Shown in pieces: positions 6,368 to 8,329 of a stretch of 8,329 bases of DNA. A program made the translations under genes and the position numbers. This stretch comes from Flavobacteriales bacterium. Its GTDB lineage: Bacteria > Bacteroidota > Bacteroidia > Flavobacteriales > JADGDT01. The stretch is taken from the NCBI GenBank assembly GCA_023145275.1, contig JAGLEB010000183.1:1-8329 (forward strand), read 5' to 3'. The notes beneath the pieces are model-generated. The model saw nothing but the letters and a program-made list of their open reading frames with translations, did no database searches and had not been told where the DNA came from. Numbering within the stretch: position 1 is the stretch's first letter; each line of letters opens with the position of its first letter.

Positions 6368-7321
6368 ATGGAGAATTCTAAAATAAAGCATTTCCCTATT
6401 GCCTCTTTTTCGAGTGTAATGGGAATTGCGGGTGTATCGATTGCACTTAACAAATTTTATCATATGCAATGGTTTCCCGAATGGCCCTATTTAGTTACGA
6501 TGGCAATATCATTTATAGCATTTGTGCTTATTAGCTTAATGTACTCGCGAAAAGCATATCTTTTTTATCAAGATATTAATGATGATTTCAGACACAGAAT
6601 AAGAATCAACTTCTTTTCTACAATTACTATTTCATTCTTATTATTATCCATTTCTATATATGGTATTTGGCCATTTGTAGCTCTACCGCTTTGGTGGATT
6701 GGGTTTATTGGGCATACTTATATTATGCTCCACACTATTAAATTTTGGATACAACACAACTTTGAAATAAAAACATTTAATCCTGCTTGGTTCATTCCAG
6801 TAGTAGGAAATATTCTAGTACCAGTTATTGGTGTAGATTTTATACCTAGAGAATTAGCATGGGTATACTTCTCTATCGGCTTTATATTTTGGATAGTACT
6901 GCTAACTATTTTTATGAATAGGGTTATTTTTCACGACCAGATGCCCAAAAAATTTATGCCAACATTTTTTATTCTATTAGCTCCTCCAGCGATTGGCTTT
7001 ATAGCTTATGTAAGAATAATACAGAGTTTAGACTCTTTTGCATTTTTCATGCTATTTATAGCTTATTTCTTTGCAGCACTTCTATTGATGTTATATAAAA
7101 GTTTTAAAGGTTTAGAGTTTTTTGTTTCATGGTGGGCTTTTCTATTCCCTCTTGCATCTACGACAATAGCATCGGTAGTTGCGTTTCAATTAACAGGTGC
7201 TGCTATTTACAAATATATTGCTTGGTTCTTTATGTTAAGTGCTTTAGTAACTTTTGCAATAGTATCATACAAAACATTAGTAGCAATAAAGAATGAAGAA
7301 CTTTGCGTAGAAGAAGAGTAA
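6368..7321 (+). CDS. SLAC1/TehA (TDT) family anion channel or transporter
   Basis: This 317-residue integral membrane protein has about ten hydrophobic helices. It opens with HFPIASFSSVMGIAGVSIAL, as in TDT proteins, and carries FNPAWFIPVVGNILVP at 137-152, LLAPPAIGFIAY at 203-214 and WWAFLFPLASTTIA at 255-268, all typical of the SLAC1/TehA fold. The Phe in the WWAFLFP segment is near where the family's pore-gating Phe is expected; this alignment is from memory. Characterised relatives conduct chloride or nitrate (plant SLAC1), export sulfite (yeast Ssu1), take up malate (yeast Mae1) or are tellurite-resistance associated (TehA), so the ion cannot be assigned from sequence. It follows the NifX-like gene by 25 nt with no promoter or terminator between, so it is probably in the same operon. 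No Shine-Dalgarno sequence is seen, as is usual in this phylum. The position next to DUF302 suggests a shared sulfur-, redox- or anion-related job (inference). Confidence 0.9.
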   Translation: MENSKIKHFPIASFSSVMGIAGVSIALNKFYHMQWFPEWPYLVTMAISFIAFVLISLMYSRKAYLFYQDINDDFRHRIRINFFSTITISFLLLSISIYGIWPFVALPLWWIGFIGHTYIMLHTIKFWIQHNFEIKTFNPAWFIPVVGNILVPVIGVDFIPRELAWVYFSIGFIFWIVLLTIFMNRVIFHDQMPKKFMPTFFILLAPPAIGFIAYVRIIQSLDSFAFFMLFIAYFFAALLLMLYKSFKGLEFFVSWWAFLFPLASTTIASVVAFQLTGAAIYKYIAWFFMLSALVTFAIVSYKTLVAIKNEELCVEEE

Positions 7322-7390
7322 TAAAAAATATTAATATCACAAAGAATTAAACATAAACCAAATTTTAAAAAATAACAAGTAGTATATATT

Positions 7391-7897
7391 ATGGAAAAAA
7401 AGATTTTAGTAATTGTTTCTGTCCTGGGAGGACTAGTATTTGGAGCTTTTTTCACAGGCTTAGTTTTTAATATATCTTCTGAAAAGATGATGCTTATGGA
7501 GATTAAAAGTCCATACGAATTTGATAAAACTGTTGAGGTTATTTCAAATAGAATAAACAACAAAGATGGCTGGATAGTAACCAATGTTGTAGATCAAAAC
7601 AAATCTGTTATTGATGGTGGTGCTGCCCCAATTGGAAAATTTAAGATAATAAAATATTGTAGTGCCGAATTTTCTTCTGATATGCTTATAGATGATAGTA
7701 GAAAAAAGATTGGAGTAATGATGCCAAAGTCATTTGCTGTTTACGAAAAATCAAATGGGCAGGTATATATTTCTACTGCGAATGGTGGTATTATGGGGAA
7801 ATTATTTGGTTCTGAAGCTTCTGAAATTTTAGAGAAAGTTTCTCTAGATGTAGAAGAAATTATGAGTTTCGTTAATCTAAAATTCAACACTTTTTAG
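7391..7897 (+). CDS. Membrane-anchored DUF302 family protein
   Basis: This 168-residue protein has one N-terminal hydrophobic segment (about 5-27, Gly-rich, no clear cleavage site). It is probably a membrane anchor with the soluble domain outside the cytoplasm. Residues about 40-140 match the DUF302 pattern: SPYEFDKTVEVISNRI (40-55), GWIVTNVVDQNKSV (60-73), GKFKIIKYCSAEFSSDML (82-99), then IGVMMPKSFAVYE (107-119) and the final strand GQVYISTANGG. Cys 90 occupies the usual 'fC.p' position of the family. DUF302 has no firmly established function; it is often found near sulfur-metabolism or transport genes. It is separated by 69 nt from the anion-channel gene with no promoter recognised, and a strong terminator follows 21 nt after its stop, making it the last gene of the operon. 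Confidence 0.85.
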   Translation: MEKKILVIVSVLGGLVFGAFFTGLVFNISSEKMMLMEIKSPYEFDKTVEVISNRINNKDGWIVTNVVDQNKSVIDGGAAPIGKFKIIKYCSAEFSSDMLIDDSRKKIGVMMPKSFAVYEKSNGQVYISTANGGIMGKLFGSEASEILEKVSLDVEEIMSFVNLKFNTF

Positions 7898-7918
7898 AAC
7901 AAAAACATTTGTATTAAT

Positions 7919-7963
7919 AAAAAGGCTGTATCTAAAAGTGGATTTTAGATACAGCCTTTTTTT
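7919..7963 (+). terminator. Strong intrinsic terminator, potentially bidirectional
   Basis: Bases 7919-7937 pair perfectly with 7943-7961 (19-bp stem including GGCTGTATCTAAAA and its complement) around a 5-nt loop, and the right arm ends in seven T residues. It starts 21 nt after the DUF302 stop. The left arm begins with an A-run, so the minus-strand reading also ends in Ts. The hairpin could therefore have terminated the convergent metallohydrolase gene whose remnant lies at 8014-8124. Confidence 0.93.
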
Positions 7964-8013
7964 ATATGCTTTTAAGCACAATTACTCTTCACAAATAAGA
8001 GATGCAGTGCATA

Positions 8014-8124
8014 TTAAAACTTCACCTTCAAACCGTCATAAGCTAGGTGTACATTTTCTGGCAGGGTAGATTCTACCTCTTCGTACAAACCTAAATACTG
8101 ACTTATATGAGTAAAATATGTAAG
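8014..8124 (-). pseudogene. C-terminal remnant of a PhnP-like MBL-fold metallohydrolase
   Basis: Thirty-six codons read in one frame on the minus strand (8124 down to 8017), followed by TAA at 8014-8016. The peptide contains LTYFTHISQYLG, LYEEVE, LPENV and HLAYDGLKV, which closely resembles the C-terminal end of Bacteroidota PhnP-like MBL-fold hydrolases (THISHxLGxHxEVxxxLPxxVxLAYDGL). Immediately upstream in frame is TAG (8125-8127), then more stops, and no homologous sequence follows, so the metal-binding core is gone. Two positions that are usually His read Gln (in ISQ) and Tyr (in GLY), which suggests drift after loss of function. It faces the operon's terminator, as an intact convergent gene would have. 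The identification is by eye. Confidence 0.65.
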
Positions 8125-8329
8125 CTATAATAATTATTCATTAATAGGTGTCCTGCATTCAAAAGAATAATGAACAAGGAATGAAGATTTTTGATTTATG
8201 ATTTTCAAACCCTCCTTTTCTATATGGCATTGCCCTAAAGGACGAAATCATTAAAAAAGCTAGTTCTATTTGATACATTTTTTAATTCCTTTAGGTTACT
8301 ACAAAAGGCTGAGTTCTAATCTACATTGT
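8125..8329. repeat. Probable degenerate intergenic repeat element
   Basis: No gene is supportable here. The DNA contains a compound inverted repeat: CCTAAAGG (8234-8241) plus ATTAAAAAA (8250-8258) on one side, and TTTTTTAAT (8278-8286) plus CCTTTAGG (8288-8295) on the other. A shorter pair, TTCATTA near 8137-8143 and TAATGAA near 8168-8174, lies to the left. The texture is like the short dispersed intergenic repeats common in Bacteroidota, and the element abuts the truncated hydrolase exactly where homology stops. No transposase or target-site duplication is visible, so the element type is unassigned. Confidence 0.4.

Noticed and set aside
7207..7584. 125-codon minus-strand open frame spanning the end of the anion channel and start of DUF302
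   Set aside because: Overlaps two well-supported plus-strand genes; composition is that of an antisense frame and no family is recognisable.
8159..8278. 39-codon minus-strand ORF starting MYQIELAFLM
   Set aside because: Lies inside the probable repeat element and its start is in a TTTTTT/AAAAAA arm of the inverted repeat; looks like a chance frame in repeat DNA.

Overview
The window is AT-rich chromosomal DNA from a member of the Bacteroidota. The evidence is AT-biased codon use, genes that mostly lack Shine-Dalgarno sequences, promoter boxes of the Bacteroidota type (TAnnTTTG), an outer-membrane barrel ending in Phe, and protein variants that read like Bacteroidota homologues. The DUF134/NifX-like pair suggests, as inference only, an anaerobic or facultative lifestyle. 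I see no rRNA, tRNA, CRISPR array, transposase or phage gene.

The left two thirds (about 220-5343, minus strand) is one gene string. It encodes two paralogous FtsX/MacB-type permeases, phosphoribosylanthranilate isomerase (TrpF), the matching LolD/MacB-type ATPase and an outer-membrane beta-barrel. The permeases and ATPase should form an inner-membrane ABC complex of the lipoprotein-release or mechanotransmission type, with the barrel as its probable outer-membrane partner. TrpF is a tryptophan-biosynthesis enzyme that looks fully functional. It interrupts the transporter set and has no other trp gene near it. The spacing widens along the string (3, 18, 76 and 119 nt), and possible internal promoters precede the ATPase and barrel genes.

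A 241-bp divergent intergenic region (5344-5584) separates this string from a plus-strand operon (5585-7897). That operon encodes a DUF134/UPF0251 HTH regulator with a C-terminal zinc-ribbon-like motif, a small NifX/NafY-fold protein, a ten-helix SLAC1/TehA (TDT) anion channel and a membrane-anchored DUF302 protein. A perfect 20-bp palindrome sits directly upstream of a consensus -7 box (TACATTTG) and very near the regulator's start. It is the obvious candidate operator. The operon ends in a strong hairpin (19-bp stem) that could terminate transcription from both sides.

The last 370 bases hold no intact gene. On the minus strand, facing the terminator, is a 36-codon remnant of the C-terminus of a PhnP-like MBL-fold metallohydrolase. 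It is cut off upstream by a stop codon. Beyond it (8125-8329) is non-coding DNA with a compound inverted repeat that looks like a degenerate intergenic repeat element. Part of it resembles bases 36-90 at the other end of the window.

The most interesting points are the regulator/NifX-like/anion channel/DUF302 operon with its palindrome, and the trpF gene embedded in an ABC-transporter operon.
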